Source: Galaxea fascicularis (taxonomy: Eukaryota; Cnidaria; Anthozoa; Scleractinia; Euphylliidae). From it: 64,000 bases of DNA. The stretch is from positions 8,196,685 to 8,260,684 of the forward strand of contig OX419339.1 of assembly GCA_948470475.1 (NCBI GenBank). Reading direction: 5' to 3'. Within the stretch, counting starts at the first letter, position 1. Each line of letters begins with the position of its first letter. The notes beneath the pieces were generated by a model that worked only from the letters and a program-made list of their open reading frames with translations, was not told where the DNA came from and ran no database searches. The position numbers were made by a program, and so were the translations under genes. Below are positions 44,894-56,534 of the stretch, piece after piece.

Positions 44894-47490
44894 TCATGAG
44901 AATGAAGTGCTTGTTAAACTGTCCACAGTCTCGTTCTCCGATGATCTGGTGCAAGGCACAGAGTCTAAGGAAGGTCTTCTGGGTCTTTCGTGTTGGAGAT
45001 GTCGTATCCTGGCTAGTTTTTGAGTCTGAAGTTTTACACATTCCAAAATTTCCCTTCCTTGTTGCGTTAGGAACTTAAAATGTCCTTCACCAGTTTTACA
45101 GCCGCTGAAAAGAAAGTACAAAGAAAGCATAAACTAAAAATAAAACAGAGATGACAATCCAGTACAACTGCTAGTTTCCACCACCATGTTTTTAGATTTG
45201 TATTTCACGGCCTCGATCCACCGTTATCCGTCCTCCCGGGTTTTGGTGATGCAGCATTTCTTGCACCAGCTGAACAGGTGGCCCATTTTAAAAGTCACAA
45301 CGATTTTAAGGTTCTGCACTTTACAGCCCAACCTGAAGTTAGAATACATGAGTAAACCGAAAACCTCGAGACCCTTTGAGTACCGTTGTCAATAAAGCAA
45401 TTGTCTTGACAGTTGTTCAAAGTAGTCTGCGTAAACCTGGACGAAACGGCATAGGAATGACAGAAAAGTGAAGGGCGGTGTGTTCTGAGCCCCAGTATGT
45501 ATCTATACTCAATACAATGCCGATATCACCATCTTCATTGCAAAGTTGTTGCCGATAAGGGAAGAGGAAAGGATCTGGTGACACAATAATTCTTGGCAAA
45601 GACTGTCTCTTACAGATACAGAATGGACCCTGCAAAGCCTGACTGATGCAGCCCGAAAACAGTCCTGTACCCTTAATATGCCTATGCGGTGTGCCTTTGT
45701 TCTTACCTTGCCGCCTGAAATGTCAAAACTTTATCCAAGTCCTGAAGCTGTGAAAGTCTTTGCAATCGAAATCTTGGAAGGTGATCTAACTCCCATTCTA
45801 ATACCCTTTCCCCTGTTTTTGCACTATGAAGACATAAGTATTGTTTACGAACGGTCATGAGGTAGCTCCCTGTCAGTTCAAGTCTATCTGAATCCTCAGT
45901 GGGAATCACATTCACTTCATAGAGTCCTATAAACAGAAAGAGCGGAAGTGATCACCGGGAACATTAAGAACCTGTGGTGTAGAGCGGTTTTCGACAATTG
46001 AGTGTAGAAAACAACTTGCATTTGCTTCAGTTTTACATTACTTCGCCCTGTGATTGGTTGACAAAACTCACGCCACTTTCTCAGCCAATGAGAAGCAAAA
46101 ACCAATCGCGTGTTGCACGACCGCATTTTCCCGCGCTTGACGTCGGCTACATGGAATTGCTTCGTCTTCTAATTGGTTCGCTACGCTGTTTGCGTCTGTT
46201 GTGATTGGTCGAAGTAACTGCTTTGGTTTTGGCTTTTTGACACTCGATTGAAAACCACTCTAGATGCCAATTCCAGGATTAGGTGTACTTCATTATGTAA
46301 TTTCCTTAAAATTATATCCAATCTCAACAATGATCATCAGACGTTGAACAAAACAAAAATTTCTAAACACATAACTTTGTTAGTAAGAAAAGATGTGCTT
46401 AAAGCGTTAGCCTAGAACTTACATACTTGAAAGTTTACTTAATGCTGAGGGCTACATGTAGTTTACCATTTAACTCTCACAACCTTTAACCCGACCCCAC
46501 TCTTTGACAGAATTTTTAAAAGCAGGAAAAATAGCTTAAACTTTTTCGGCCAAAAAAATCTACCCATGGAGATTGAGGTCAACTTTTAAACCCCTGTGAT
46601 AAGCGTCAAGTGAGCATTCACTAACCAGCAAGCACAATATACATGTAGGCTACTTAGAAATATCAAAATTCAGCTTGACACATATAGCTGAATAGCGAGG
46701 CCCAGAGGACAACAACAAAGGAAAATGAAAATTGTACTAATCACCTTTCACATTCCTTGCAAATCGTGTCTATTGCTTTTGTCCTCTGGGCCTTACCATC
46801 AAGCTGAATTTTGATAATGTGAAGGTAGCCTATTCTTACATAATATAATTTACACACATACCATAAATATCTCCAGCTTGCACAGAGGGGTATAGCTTTG
46901 GTTCAGGAAGAACAAGTTCTTTTATCAGTTGTATCCATTCAAGAGTCTCTTTCTCAGTATCAGCACATAAAAAAAGTTTGATTTCTACCCCGACCAGTAA
47001 GAAGCTATAATCATGAGTTCTTGAGTGAGCTTTAGAAACAGAAGTTAAATCCTCCAGTGATATGCTGGTGCGATGCTTCCCCTCTGAACAAGCTCTTTCT
47101 GTGAGGTAGTATTCCAAACGAGCTTGTCCACGAGGAGACTTTCGCCTCAATACAAACCATTTCCTTTTCCAAATCTGAAACAGATGAATAAGATTTTCAA
47201 ACAATTTATTGATTAAAGTTTTCAGCAATTAAATAGTAAATAAACAGTTGACAATAATTAATCAATGAAATGCAAATCTACAAGGGAAAAAGAACACTTC
47301 TAACAAACCCACAAGAAATGACTGAAATCAAATCCCACAATTCATATGACTTGGTAGTCCATTAGGACCTGCTCACAGTCTAAACTGGCATAAACCACTT
47401 GTATCAAACTATTAAGCTGCAATACAAGGAAGTTGTGATTTCAAATGAAGTGAGACGATTTATACAAAACTACAACTGCACTGTAAGCCT

Positions 47491-47532
<42 letters not shown>

Positions 47533-50500
47533 GCTTTACTTCAGTGTCTAATCTTCTAGCTAGCCTATAATAGGCTTACAAATCAGGGACACCTGTTGTC
47601 AATTAAATACTTGCAACACAATGTATATGTACAACCAGACTATGTCTACATGTGTACAAAATTGTACACCAACATGAGTGAACTGGCCTCATCAAATACG
47701 AAACATATTGCAGAAAGCCATTGCTATAACTTACAAAAATATTTATAAATACATCCCTGTTGATTAAGAAATGTTAGACTAAACAATAAAGAGGACATGA
47801 TGAGATCACAAACAAAGGAAGATCTACATAAACAAATAAACTACATATTGAGTCCCATTGACATTGCTTGCATTACTTTTTCTTTAGCTTAATTGCCACC
47901 AATTCTGGCAAAATAAACAACTTATATTAACTGTTGAGCAAGGTAAACACAACCCGCAGAAAGAAACGAAATGTACTGCACTTGCTGAACATTATTTCCT
48001 AATGTCAAATCTGTCAATGAGATAATCTGATACATAATAGTTTAAAAATTCCCACACTAACTTAGATCAACACAAAATTATTTCTCAGACTGATGCAATA
48101 ACTGTCCGTTGTTCAAAGTTTAATGTGCAACATGAAACGTGTGAACACAAGCAAGGGTTACATAACATCTCCACTGCATAATAATTAGTACCTTTCGGTG
48201 ACTAGTTTTTCAATCTGTTACTTTAATATTATTACTGATAGTCAGTAAATGCCAAATTAATGACTCATCTAAACATTTTTGATCAAAAGGTCTAATGTTT
48301 CCAAGCCATGTTTACATAGCCATGAGCAATATTCTCAAATTCAAAGGTTTAAATGTTATCGATGTCATCAGTATGTTATATAATAATTTGCAACACAATA
48401 CTAATTGTAGTTATTTTTATCTATTACATGCAAAATACATGTAGCAAAGTCAGGTACTATTTAAGAAATTTTGACAATACTGCAGTATATTTTCTTCTAA
48501 CTCATGGTCAGCACGTTAATACATTTCCTTCAAACATGTAGGTTTTCATGGACTTAGGAAGATACATGTACACTTATATTAAAAGCTTTCAACATTCTCG
48601 ATGTTCATAATTAGCATTATTTCTTAATCATCACTCAAAACAAGTTGACACCATTTGCTTTTAGTTCCTGGAAGAAGGAGACAGCTATTCATAATTAGGA
48701 ATTTTGCAAGGCCTTTACTTTGGACATTCTTTTGGACGTTCTTTTGTTTGATTAGACTTAAGTCATTCTAACTATTTTTGGAACAATAACAGACTGCCAC
48801 AGGCTGACCCAGACAGAATCACTTAAAATGGCATAACTGCCACTTAAAACAGATGTCTCAGCTTGTTCAACACAACAAACATGTGGACAACCGGACAATT
48901 GCCAACTTGAGTTTCACTAGATGCAGGAAAACAAGAGTCACGGCCACAGGTTAGGATTTACAGATAGTGCGTCACCCGTCAGAGACCTGCAGACCATAAA
49001 CCCACTGGACCAGCAACACAGACAGCTATTTAAATAGAACGTTTCAAATAAATGAATTGGTACGATTGTACCTTCGGACTTGCCAAATTTAACTGGATCT
49101 TATCATTTCAAAATGTGTAACACGAACAGTTGCTTTTAATTTTTTTTCTGTTCCCTTCTTCTTTATGGAAAAATCTGGTGGTACATACATGTTGAGACAC
49201 CATGTTAACCCACTGTGGTTGAAAATATATTATGAAATTTGTTTACCACCTGTCTGCAAATCACAGATGATATTGTTAGAGTATATTGGATGTTATAACC
49301 ATTTTTCACAATTCAGGTTTAAAACACTTGAAATGAATGGTCACCAGTTCAAATGGTACTTCCAGTTTGTGGATAACAACTGCAGTTTACAGTTTATTGA
49401 ACTTGAAGTAAAGTTCACACGAATTCAACTGAAATGAATATTGTTTTGAGTTTCAGTTTGTTTGTTCAAGCTTGCGTTGAGCCCCCTGCTTCGTGGGAAC
49501 GATATTAAAAAATATTACTCAAATAATAATCTCAGGGTAAATCCTTGCAAACTTAAGAAGTTAACTTTATATATGTCACACTCGAATAGTTAGCTTAAAT
49601 CAAGAACGTTGTTTGTGTGGGAGCTTTCTGTGGCAAAAGACGTTTATAAGACTCTGAGCTTGAGGTGGCGAGAAGCAAGAACTTAAGCCTCATTAAACGA
49701 AACCAAAATATCAAACAAAACAGTTCGGATTTAAAACCACTTGCCATTTCTATAGGAATTAAAGCCAAGGACGAACTCAGTATTTTCTGATACCTATGTT
49801 AAATTCAAGCTTAGGTACTTCTCGTTTGTATTGACAGGGAGGTTTCTGTCTGGCAATATAAATTTACTGCATTCTTGTTTTCGCTGTTTACATGTTTACC
49901 AGCCACTGTTCATCATTAACTGGTTTGCATTCATATTTCATTCTGTGGGTGTGAACACACCGCAAAAAAAAAATTATAATAAAAACACTAACTTAAAGAG
50001 TGCACGGAATTCAAATCGTGGAAATTTTTTTGCAAAATTAACCCTTTGTTTTTTACGATGGGTTTGCATTCTTAACGGCTTCGCTGATATCGACTTAGCA
50101 GACAACGAGTCACGCTTGCGATATGACCTCTCGACTTGTTTACTGCGAGCGAAAATTTTGAACACAAGTTAGAAATCTTCCAAGTGGGCCCCACGCAACA
50201 TATTTAAAGCAATTACCGCGGAGTTCTATGAAACATGTTACAAGTTGCTGACAGAACCAATGAATAATTTTACAATCTCAATAATGAACAATAACTTACT
50301 GTACATTTGCAATTCATGAGGATGAACCGAAAACAAAATTGACAACTTATTTTGCGTTGAAATTCCAATAATAAAAAACATCGACTACGAACAACTTAAA
50401 CATATTGGGCAGTTTTATCAAGCGATTATTACAGATACACGGCTGAACCTGCAAAATATAACGATTTCAGCTTAAAAATCTGAATTAATTTACAATGCTA

Positions 50501-50938
50501 TCTGGCAGCTGAACAATTTGTTTACCGGCAAACGCGCAAAAGAGTAAGGGCTCAAATGATAGCCTCCATTTCGACTTTTGAATGCACAAACATGGACTTG
50601 AACCTTTTACCTGTGTAGACTAAAACTCTAGACAACTCTTAAATCCTTGATTTCTCGTCAGAAAGGATTCTTCTTGAAATAAATCAGAGCAGACACGAGT
50701 TCTTCATTTTATATGCAGTAGTCATTGATTTATAAGACTTACGAAGAACGTGAACGGAATATATTAAATAAGTCCGCGTTTCACTTAACCACGAAAACCA
50801 AGTGATCGAACTCTACAAACGATAACTTAAAATCAAGGCTTTGAAAAGACTTGCCTTATGCGTGAGTTTCCTCTGCTTTCGAGGCAGCTTCATCTCTAGA
50901 AATCCACACTTGACTAAATCCTCGACGTAACTTGCCAT
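44894..50938 (-). CDS. DOK-like: DOK-family adaptor with PH and PTB domains (four exons)
   Basis: Exons: 50938-50855, 47174-46862, 45926-45707, 45104-44894; phases agree and the product is 275 residues. DOK proteins bind phosphotyrosine motifs of activated receptor kinases at the inner membrane face. The PH domain (about 8-120) shows VKCGFLEMK, IWKRKWFVLRR, RLEYYL and LEWIQLI with the invariant Trp at 108. The PTB domain (about 132-235) shows VIPTEDSDRLELTGSYLM, VLEWELDHLPRF and a last exon with CKTGEGHFKFLTQQGREILE, as in IRS-type PTB domains. The tail after PTB is only about 40 residues with few tyrosines, closer to DOK4/5/6 in build than to DOK1/2. Intron 1 starts GC (AAG|GCAAGT), introns 2 and 3 start GT. 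A different longer last exon cannot be excluded. Confidence 0.85.
45981..46261. mobile_element. 281-bp MITE in DOK intron 2
   Basis: The left end AGAGCGGTTTTCGAC and reversed right end AGAGTGGTTTTCAATCGAGT are inverted. The interior carries several CCAAT/ATTGG words (GTGATTGGTTG, CCAATGAGAAG, AATTGGTTCG, GTGATTGGTCG), a composition typical of a very common anthozoan MITE. Confidence 0.75.
46646..46832. mobile_element. 187-bp MITE in DOK intron 2, next to exon 2
   Basis: TAGGCTAC at the left and GTAGCCTA at the right, then inner pairs ATCAAAATTCAGCTTGA / TCAAGCTGAATTTTGAT and GGCCCAGAGGACAA / TTGTCCTCTGGGCC. The element ends 30 bp from the exon 2 donor at 46862. Confidence 0.7.
47492..47531. 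repeat. (AAT)n microsatellite in DOK intron 1
   Basis: About thirteen AAT/TAA units. Confidence 0.9.
47535..50850. other. Remainder of DOK intron 1, no recognised genes
   Basis: AT-rich sequence with short frames on both strands. The 90-codon plus frame at 49165-49437 and the 113-codon frame at 49831-50172 have no recognisable motifs and no splice-linked partners. Confidence 0.45.
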
Positions 50939-50944
50939 GTTAAC

Positions 50945-52720
50945 TTTCATCTTCCACGATATTTTCCACACTCCCGTCCACTTGTTAAATTTCTCACAGG
51001 GGCTTCAACACGAAGAAACCGTAGTCCTGACAAGGCGATTGGCTCTCTTGGAGTTATTGGACAAGATACTTCGGGCTAAACATCTTAAACACGCGAAAAA
51101 GATGCGAACCATGAAAAATAACACTTGTTTGTCAACGGGATCGGCTTTGTTTTTATCGCACGTTGTTTGTCGTGTCCTGAGAGGAAGGGATGACGCTCGC
51201 TCCAATCCCCTCGCGCGCAGTAGTCACGCAGCGTGGACCGCAGCGTGCCAAATATTATATTTAACACAAAAACTCGACAAAAACACGGCACTCTCCTCGC
51301 GAAATCTACCATCCAACTCTATCACTATTTATTTTGCTCCGCGTTTTGATCCAAGACAGAAGACTTCCGATCGTAATTGAATTCGTTGAATGTAACCATT
51401 TTTGAATTATAACCAGCGTACATTAAATGAACTTTGAGCCAAAAATCACGCGAGAAATTTTATGCCCAATTACCTCTTGAAGAGCAAAATGACCTCATCA
51501 CAAGTATAAACAGCGATAGATTAAGATCCAGCGCGTTTCAACATGACTCACTAAGCTTGCTTAACTCTGTAACGATGCAACGAATTACCTATCGTGTTAT
51601 TTGCCTTTGTAACCATAGCTTCGCCGTTTCCCCGCGGGCGTTTTGACAAAATCCCTCCTCTTTGAATATCGCAAAAATTGTTGGAAAAAAAAAACAATAT
51701 TTATATTCAGCTGTAAACTTAGGAAATAGCGCCAAAACAACCGATATAAGTTCTGCAGAAACCGGATAATATTTAGTTATTGCCAGAAACTTAATGCTCA
51801 AGATGTTTTCAACGAAGTCACGCAGAGCGATGTATTTTTAGTTTCAATAACCGGGTGGAATGAAAAGCAACATCATCATATAAAGAGAATGCCAATGTTT
51901 TTCATTAGTTTTGGTGAGGAAGTTTTGTTCTTAAATCACAAAGATTGACTGTCACCGTTTGCCTTCGTTTTCCACGGAAAGAACGAAAAAAAAAGGCGCA
52001 ACAAATAAATGTTAGAAACGTGCACCCAAGAAAATTATAGGGGGGAAAAATAATATTTTATCTCTCGCTGGAGTGACGTTAAAAACCCCTTTAAACCGCG
52101 GACATTCGAAAACAAAGTACTTGAGGTTTTATCCATTGGTCAGGCTGTTTATTTTCCAGTTCATTGACCAATCATGGCACAGGCTACTGAAGACGAGAAG
52201 CAAACAACAAAATCTGCATGCGTGATCAGCGGCAAGGGTCGATAAGGAAAAATTAATTTTTTGTGTGAAGTAGTTCATTCAGTGTTGAAACAGATTAGTT
52301 TGCTCAGTTTTATCATCGATGTTTTCGCGTCAGGGAAAACTGTGGTCGTCTAAACCTGTTCTTTTTGCATAGACAAAGGGGTATTCCGTCGTTACAGGAA
52401 ATCTCTTTTTTTTTTTCAAAATTACTTCTGAAATGTAGAGTTATATGCATCCTCGTCTGAAACAACAGTAATACTAATTACAATATTCAACATGCTTAAT
52501 ATTAATCGCTGTCAAAACGCCCGAATTGCGATCGATCAGTTTATCGATGAGCAAAAAGAGCTAAAAAGCACCTGTCTTCTTGTATGGTTTATGATGATAA
52601 GGATTCTTTATCAAAAGTGTTTCAAATCGATTGGTTTCTCATATTAAATGTTTAATTATAATACCCGTTTCTTTCTTTATGTATATATACATGTATCGAG
52701 AGTAAAAGCACCTGACCCAT
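50945..52720. other. Region upstream of the DOK gene, no recognised genes
   Basis: The 147-codon plus frame at 50937-51380 is antisense to the first DOK exon and promoter and looks accidental. A poly(T) tract lies at 52408-52420. Confidence 0.4.
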
Positions 52721-52989
52721 GGTATGACCACTAAAAAGCTAAAGCTGCGTTGTTATTGTACCGGTGTAAAAGTGAACCGGACCACACGTGTACAGCCGGT
52801 GTGAACAATTCAAAGCCTACCCGCGTCACCGCGTCACTTTATGCACTGGACGAAAGATTGGATTTACACAGATTTACAACTAAAGCAAATATGATGCAAA
52901 TTTAGGGCTGACTTAGATACGCACTGGATGCAATGATGATGCAAACGTGAGTATTTGTTTCTATTGTATTTGCGCACAACCCAAATGCG

Positions 52990-53188
52990 ACGTAAATATG
53001 GCATTTACTTCACATTTGCTTAAGTTTGTTTTTGATACCTCTGCAAATCTGTGGCTTACATTTTGTTTCAAGCTCCGTTTTAACCCACTATTCATTAGCC
53101 TACAGCCCAGAACACGACACTCGACTGTAACTCGAACCTAGCCCAGTTAATCATCGATAGTAATCACGTGCATGTTGTAACATCTCCC
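52990..53188 (-). repeat. Possible gypsy 3' LTR, partial
   Basis: On the minus strand a purine tract GGAAAGGGAGA is followed by TGTTACAACATGCACGTGAT, the expected polypurine-tract/LTR boundary of a Ty3/gypsy element, just downstream of its integrase end. The far end of the LTR was not located. Confidence 0.4.
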
Positions 53189-53289
53189 TTTCCGAAAGCC
53201 GGGGTCGGGAGACAAATCTATGAGTTGAAGAGTTTGATATAAGACGATCAATAGCGACAACACCAATCACTATGACAACGGCAACGAAA

Positions 53290-53758
53290 AATTGAGAGTG
53301 ACGAGATTAGCCGCAGACATAGTCCTTGAGGTCTTGAATCCCTCCCACCTCCGACACTGTTCCGGGACGGTCGTCATGATCACCTCCTCAGTGGGTGACA
53401 AGCAATGCGGTCACTACGGTAGTTGTAGTCCTCTCTTCCCCTGCGCTGGCCATATCCGGTTCTGGCTCTATGATAAAGGGTTCAGCTGGTGGTTCAGACG
53501 TTTTTGGCAGATGCTGTCGGTTTCTGGGGTAGACTGCTCCGTCATCCGTCTCAACGGTGTACAGCCTCTCGTCTTGAAGTGTTGCGGTAACTTGAGCTTT
53601 GCGCCAAGACTTGTCGCCAAGCTTGCTGATTGAACGGCTTCATTCCCACACCGTCACCCTCAGAGAGGCTGGGCAAGTCCTTTGCTGACTGGTTGTAGAA
53701 TTTGGCTTGGGTCTGTTGGCACACAGGCAGCTCAAGCTCTACGGTCTTTGTTGACCTC
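53290..53758 (-). pseudogene. Ty3/gypsy integrase C-terminal fragment
   Basis: The minus-strand reading is LPVCQQTQAKFYNQSAKDLP then LSEGDGVGMKPFN, a frame shift near 53620, then DKSWRKAQVTATLQDERLYT and VETDDGAVYPRNRQHLPKTS, ending at a stop near 53393. This matches the integrase C-terminal strand-rich domain in coral gypsy elements (YN..AKDLP.L..GD.V..KPF, then W.KA.V...L..R.Y.VET.DG..YRRNR). Catalytic domain and the rest of pol are absent. Confidence 0.75.
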
Positions 53759-53863
53759 TGTAATGTAACACCAGCGTAAAGGCTTTGTATGGGGCGGGGT
53801 GGGGGGGAACGTATCGGATTTGAAGGGAAATTTAGCAACGATTTTCAATAAAAACTTCCCACC

Positions 53864-54193
53864 TTAACTCCTTCGTGGTAATTTTTGTTTCCTGTGTGGT
53901 TCTTCGGCCGATTTGAAGGGATTTGGTGGAGTTTCAGTTCCAACAGTTTCTCTCTCTATATTATATAGATATCTTTCCAAGGTTGGGTAGTCCACCAGAG
54001 AAGCGACCGGATCCTCTGACGGAAAACAGCCATAAATTCGTTCCAAAGGTTCCAATCGCCTCGAAATTCCACGTGGACCACGACAGATATTAACAGAACA
54101 CATCCGTTCTAGGCTTTGGAGGACCATTAACGTGGAGAGGGAATTATTTCCACAATCTTTTCTGTTTGGAGCCAGCGAAGACGTTTGATTCAA
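53864..54193 (-). CDS. Unknown ORF inside the inverted-repeat structure
   Basis: A 109-codon open frame with CSVNICRGPRGISRRLEPLE and DYPTLERYLYNIERE. It has no signal peptide or membrane segment and is rich in Arg, Glu and Pro. No family is recognised. It may be the remnant of a transposon gene or an exon; codon use alone does not decide. Confidence 0.25.
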   Translation of the reverse strand: MNQTSSLAPNRKDCGNNSLSTLMVLQSLERMCSVNICRGPRGISRRLEPLERIYGCFPSEDPVASLVDYPTLERYLYNIERETVGTETPPNPFKSAEEPHRKQKLPRRS

Positions 54194-54250
54194 GTGACTC
54201 GTGCCCCAGCCGTTTCAAATTTGGCTTAGCGACCCAGCCTAAGAATCAAA

Positions 54251-54338
54251 TTACTTACTCACCCGGTGGCCAACGGTCAATTGTGTGATTGCTCATGGAA
54301 TCAGTTGACCGTTGGCCACCGGGTGAGTAAGTAATTTC
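54251..54338. repeat. Palindrome with 32-bp arms
   Basis: AATTACTTACTCACCCGGTG.. pairs exactly or nearly so with CACCGGGTGAGTAAGTAATT, with a 24-base spacer. Confidence 0.8.
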
Positions 54339-54429
54339 CTCCCAGACAAAGCCTTTACGCTGGTGTTTACATTACAAAGGCCAACATGGACTGTAGAGCT
54401 TGGGCTACCTGTGGTTGGTGTTGTCGCAG

Positions 54430-55130
54430 CTCTTTCTTCCAAATCTCCAGGTTTATAGCTCTGGGCAGTAGTAGGCTCTTAGTCATAGGAAGGAGTGTCT
54501 TGGTCCTCCGAATCATCAGACGTTGTGTCGCACTGGTTGTCATCAGGATCCCATTACTAGGAGCGTATAACTCCCATACTAAGCATATGTCACAGCATTT
54601 TTAAAGACCAATTTATTTTTAAACTATCTTTTCCCGCGAAAAGGAAGTTTCAGTACACGTGATACCGCATCATCGTCACCTTTCTTTTGTTCTAGTTTCT
54701 CAGCCTCGCAGATAAACTTTAGAACAAAAGGAAGTTCGAGGAAACGTTTCGCACGAGAGAATGGGGATAATGGAGCATTGTGATTGGTATTTGAGGCTAC
54801 AGAGTCGGCCCCATGTGGTCCGCGCAGAGTGCTCTCAGGGAGGGATGGGGTTTACTCTCATCCCTCTCTGAGCCTTCATTATGGGTTGTTTACAACTGAA
54901 CCAAACGTAAAAATTAAGCCTCCTTTATTTAAAATACATCGTTACAAAGCCAGGAGACTGATAAATAATAATCACAAAAATCTTGTTGGTAAAACGTAAC
55001 CACATACTAAGCATTCCAAAGGGGCAACAATCAGTCAATTGAACATTTATGACACTAATTTCATCATTACTGAGAATGCTGTCCTCTCTGAATGTTTTTT
55101 TTCCTACAAAAACGTCTATACGTCCAAAAA
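54430..55130. other. Stretch without recognised genes
   Basis: Short frames only. A local inverted pair (CTCTCAGGGAGGGATG / CATCCCTCTCTGAG) lies at 54832-54873. Confidence 0.4.
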
Positions 55131-55174
55131 CCAAGAATTTCGTTTTATCTTATCAACGGAGTTGATAATGTAAA

Positions 55175-55280
55175 TAGACCATTTCCGAATTACCTCAGGC
55201 CTCTTTTTCAAAGCGAGTCTAGGTGCTCATCCTTTCACATGCAAATAAATTTCCATTCACACGGCGTAATGGCACCTCAT
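55175..55280. mobile_element. MITE, TAGGCCATTTCCGA family, copy 3 (one arm)
   Basis: TAGACCATTTCCGAATTACC and then CAAAGCGAGTCTAGGTGCTC match copy 1, but the second arm is missing. Confidence 0.65.
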
Positions 55281-55303
55281 AATTAACCAACCCTATACGG
55301 TGG

Positions 55304-55450
55304 TAGCCTGTTCCAGGCTCCTAGAGAGCCGCGTGAAGGAGAGGGCGAGGGGGCGAAAAGGAGGGGGACTGGGGGAGAGAAATAGTCCCCCTCCCTTTCG
55401 CCCCCTCGCTCTCTCCTTCGCGCGGCTCTCTAGGAGCCTGGAACAGGCTA
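55304..55450. mobile_element. 147-bp palindromic element with a 9-bp target duplication
   Basis: Ends TAGCCTGTTCCAGGCTCCTA / TAGGAGCCTGGAACAGGCTA are perfect inverted repeats, and the arms extend to about 66 bases (GGGCGAGGGGGCG.. / CGCCCCCTCGC..). The 9-mer ATACGGTGG flanks both sides (55295-55303, 55451-55459). A 9-bp duplication is characteristic of Mutator-like transposons, so a nonautonomous MULE is suggested. Confidence 0.8.
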
Positions 55451-55905
55451 ATACGGTGGTCAATTTACATTATCAACTCGGTGTGACAAAAAACCAAGTT
55501 CTTGTGTACAGCTCCCCATGGATGCGGTACCACACTTCTTCAGAAACTACCCTCTTTATCCAAAAACTAAGAGTTTGACTGCTTTCAATCTGTTTTTCCT
55601 CAAGTGAACGAAACCGATTTAAAGCCAGAGGAACAAACTTGGTGTGAAAGAGTATTTTCAAGGAAAAATGGTGCACTGAATCCTTGATAGACATGGGATT
55701 ACATTAAACAAAACACCGGGTACAGAAGGACCACCTGAAAGAATTCTACGGGATACTTCTTCCTTTATTTCGGCATTTAACTACTCGTTTGAATCTGGTC
55801 GCCTCTCTATATATCAAACACGTGGTATTATCATCTGCCAAGCCTATTAAATTATAGCCAAACAGATTTATGAAAAAGTACATTTATCGGCGAGAACTGA
55901 CAGCA

Positions 55906-56217
55906 GGCTTATAGGCTGCTTTATCCATTGCGATGGCGAGAGGACCATCAGCGGCCTATTACTGTTTTAAGACTTTGACTGGCTTTCGATTCGCTCGAAT
56001 GGGCGTTTATTCACGAGACTTATTATTTGGTCTTGGTCCCTCAATTATCAACGGGGTAAAAGTTTTTTACAATAACACCGAAAACTGCATAAGTAACAAC
56101 AGCCGGAGTAGCGATTTCTTTGAGATTCAAAGAGGAGTCAGACAGGATTGTCCCCTATCACCGTACTTACTTATTCTTGCCGCCGAGGTCATGGCTAAAG
56201 CAATTAGAAACTATTAA
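55906..56217 (+). pseudogene. LINE reverse transcriptase fragment
   Basis: The frame contains SIINGVKVFYNNTENCISNN and FEIQRGVRQDCPLSPYLLIL then AAEVMAKAIRN. This is the stretch before the catalytic YADD box in L1/Tx1-like LINEs (FNIKRGVRQGCPLSPYLFIL..E.LA..IR). It ends in a stop before the catalytic aspartates. Confidence 0.8.
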
Positions 56218-56530
56218 ATAAATATAAAAAAATTCCGGTAGACAATCAGAAAATCAAGATAAGCCAATATGCAGAACACACCATATTGATTTTAGACTGT
56301 ATCCTCAGCTGTTAAATTGCTTTAAGGTCATAGTGCAATTTAAGCTAAGCGTAGTCTAAGTAAACACCAAAGCACCAGCACCTTAGCAAGAGAAACACTT
56401 TATTAAGGTTTGGTCAACTTTTTCAATTGAAAAAATCTTCATCGTCAATTAACATCACTCAAAGTTAAAAAAAACAAAACAAAACAAAACAGGTCGTAGC
56501 CGGCAATCCTTTTTACTACTACTTAAAAAT
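56218..56530. other. Downstream flank of the macro-domain gene
   Basis: It contains an (AAAAC)n run at 56469-56490. TTTATT at 56399-56404 gives AATAAA on the minus strand, about 130 bases past the macro gene stop, a candidate poly(A) signal. Confidence 0.45.
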
Positions 56531-56534
56531 GCAA

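Larger units (their letters stand above)
53715..54425. mobile_element. Inverted-repeat structure with about 80-bp arms
   Basis: The left arm (53715-53796) and right arm (54341-54425, reversed) share TGTAATGTAA.CACCAGCGTA, AAGGCTTTGT and, further out, a diverged TAGAGCTTG..CTACCTGTG-like region. The left arm overlaps the gypsy integrase fragment. The interior contains the 109-codon unknown ORF and a second, tighter palindrome at 54251-54338. It may be an inverted duplication of gypsy sequence or a foldback element. Confidence 0.55.
55150..55482. mobile_element. Composite of nested elements inside a GATAATGTAAAT element
   Basis: Outer inverted words GTTGATAATGTAAAT (55161) and ATTTACATTATCAAC (55463) enclose a half copy of the TAGGCCATT family at 55175-55280 and the 147-bp palindrome at 55304-55450. 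The outer word also occurs near 27850 and 44211. Confidence 0.55.

Noticed and set aside
45417..45660. Minus frame with GTGLFSGCISQAL, considered as the continuation of the DOK PTB domain
   Set aside because: It would need a 25-bp intron after 45707. The exon at 45104-44894 fits the PTB consensus and splice phase much better.
50937..51380. 147-codon plus frame
   Set aside because: Antisense to the first DOK exon and upstream region, no family features.
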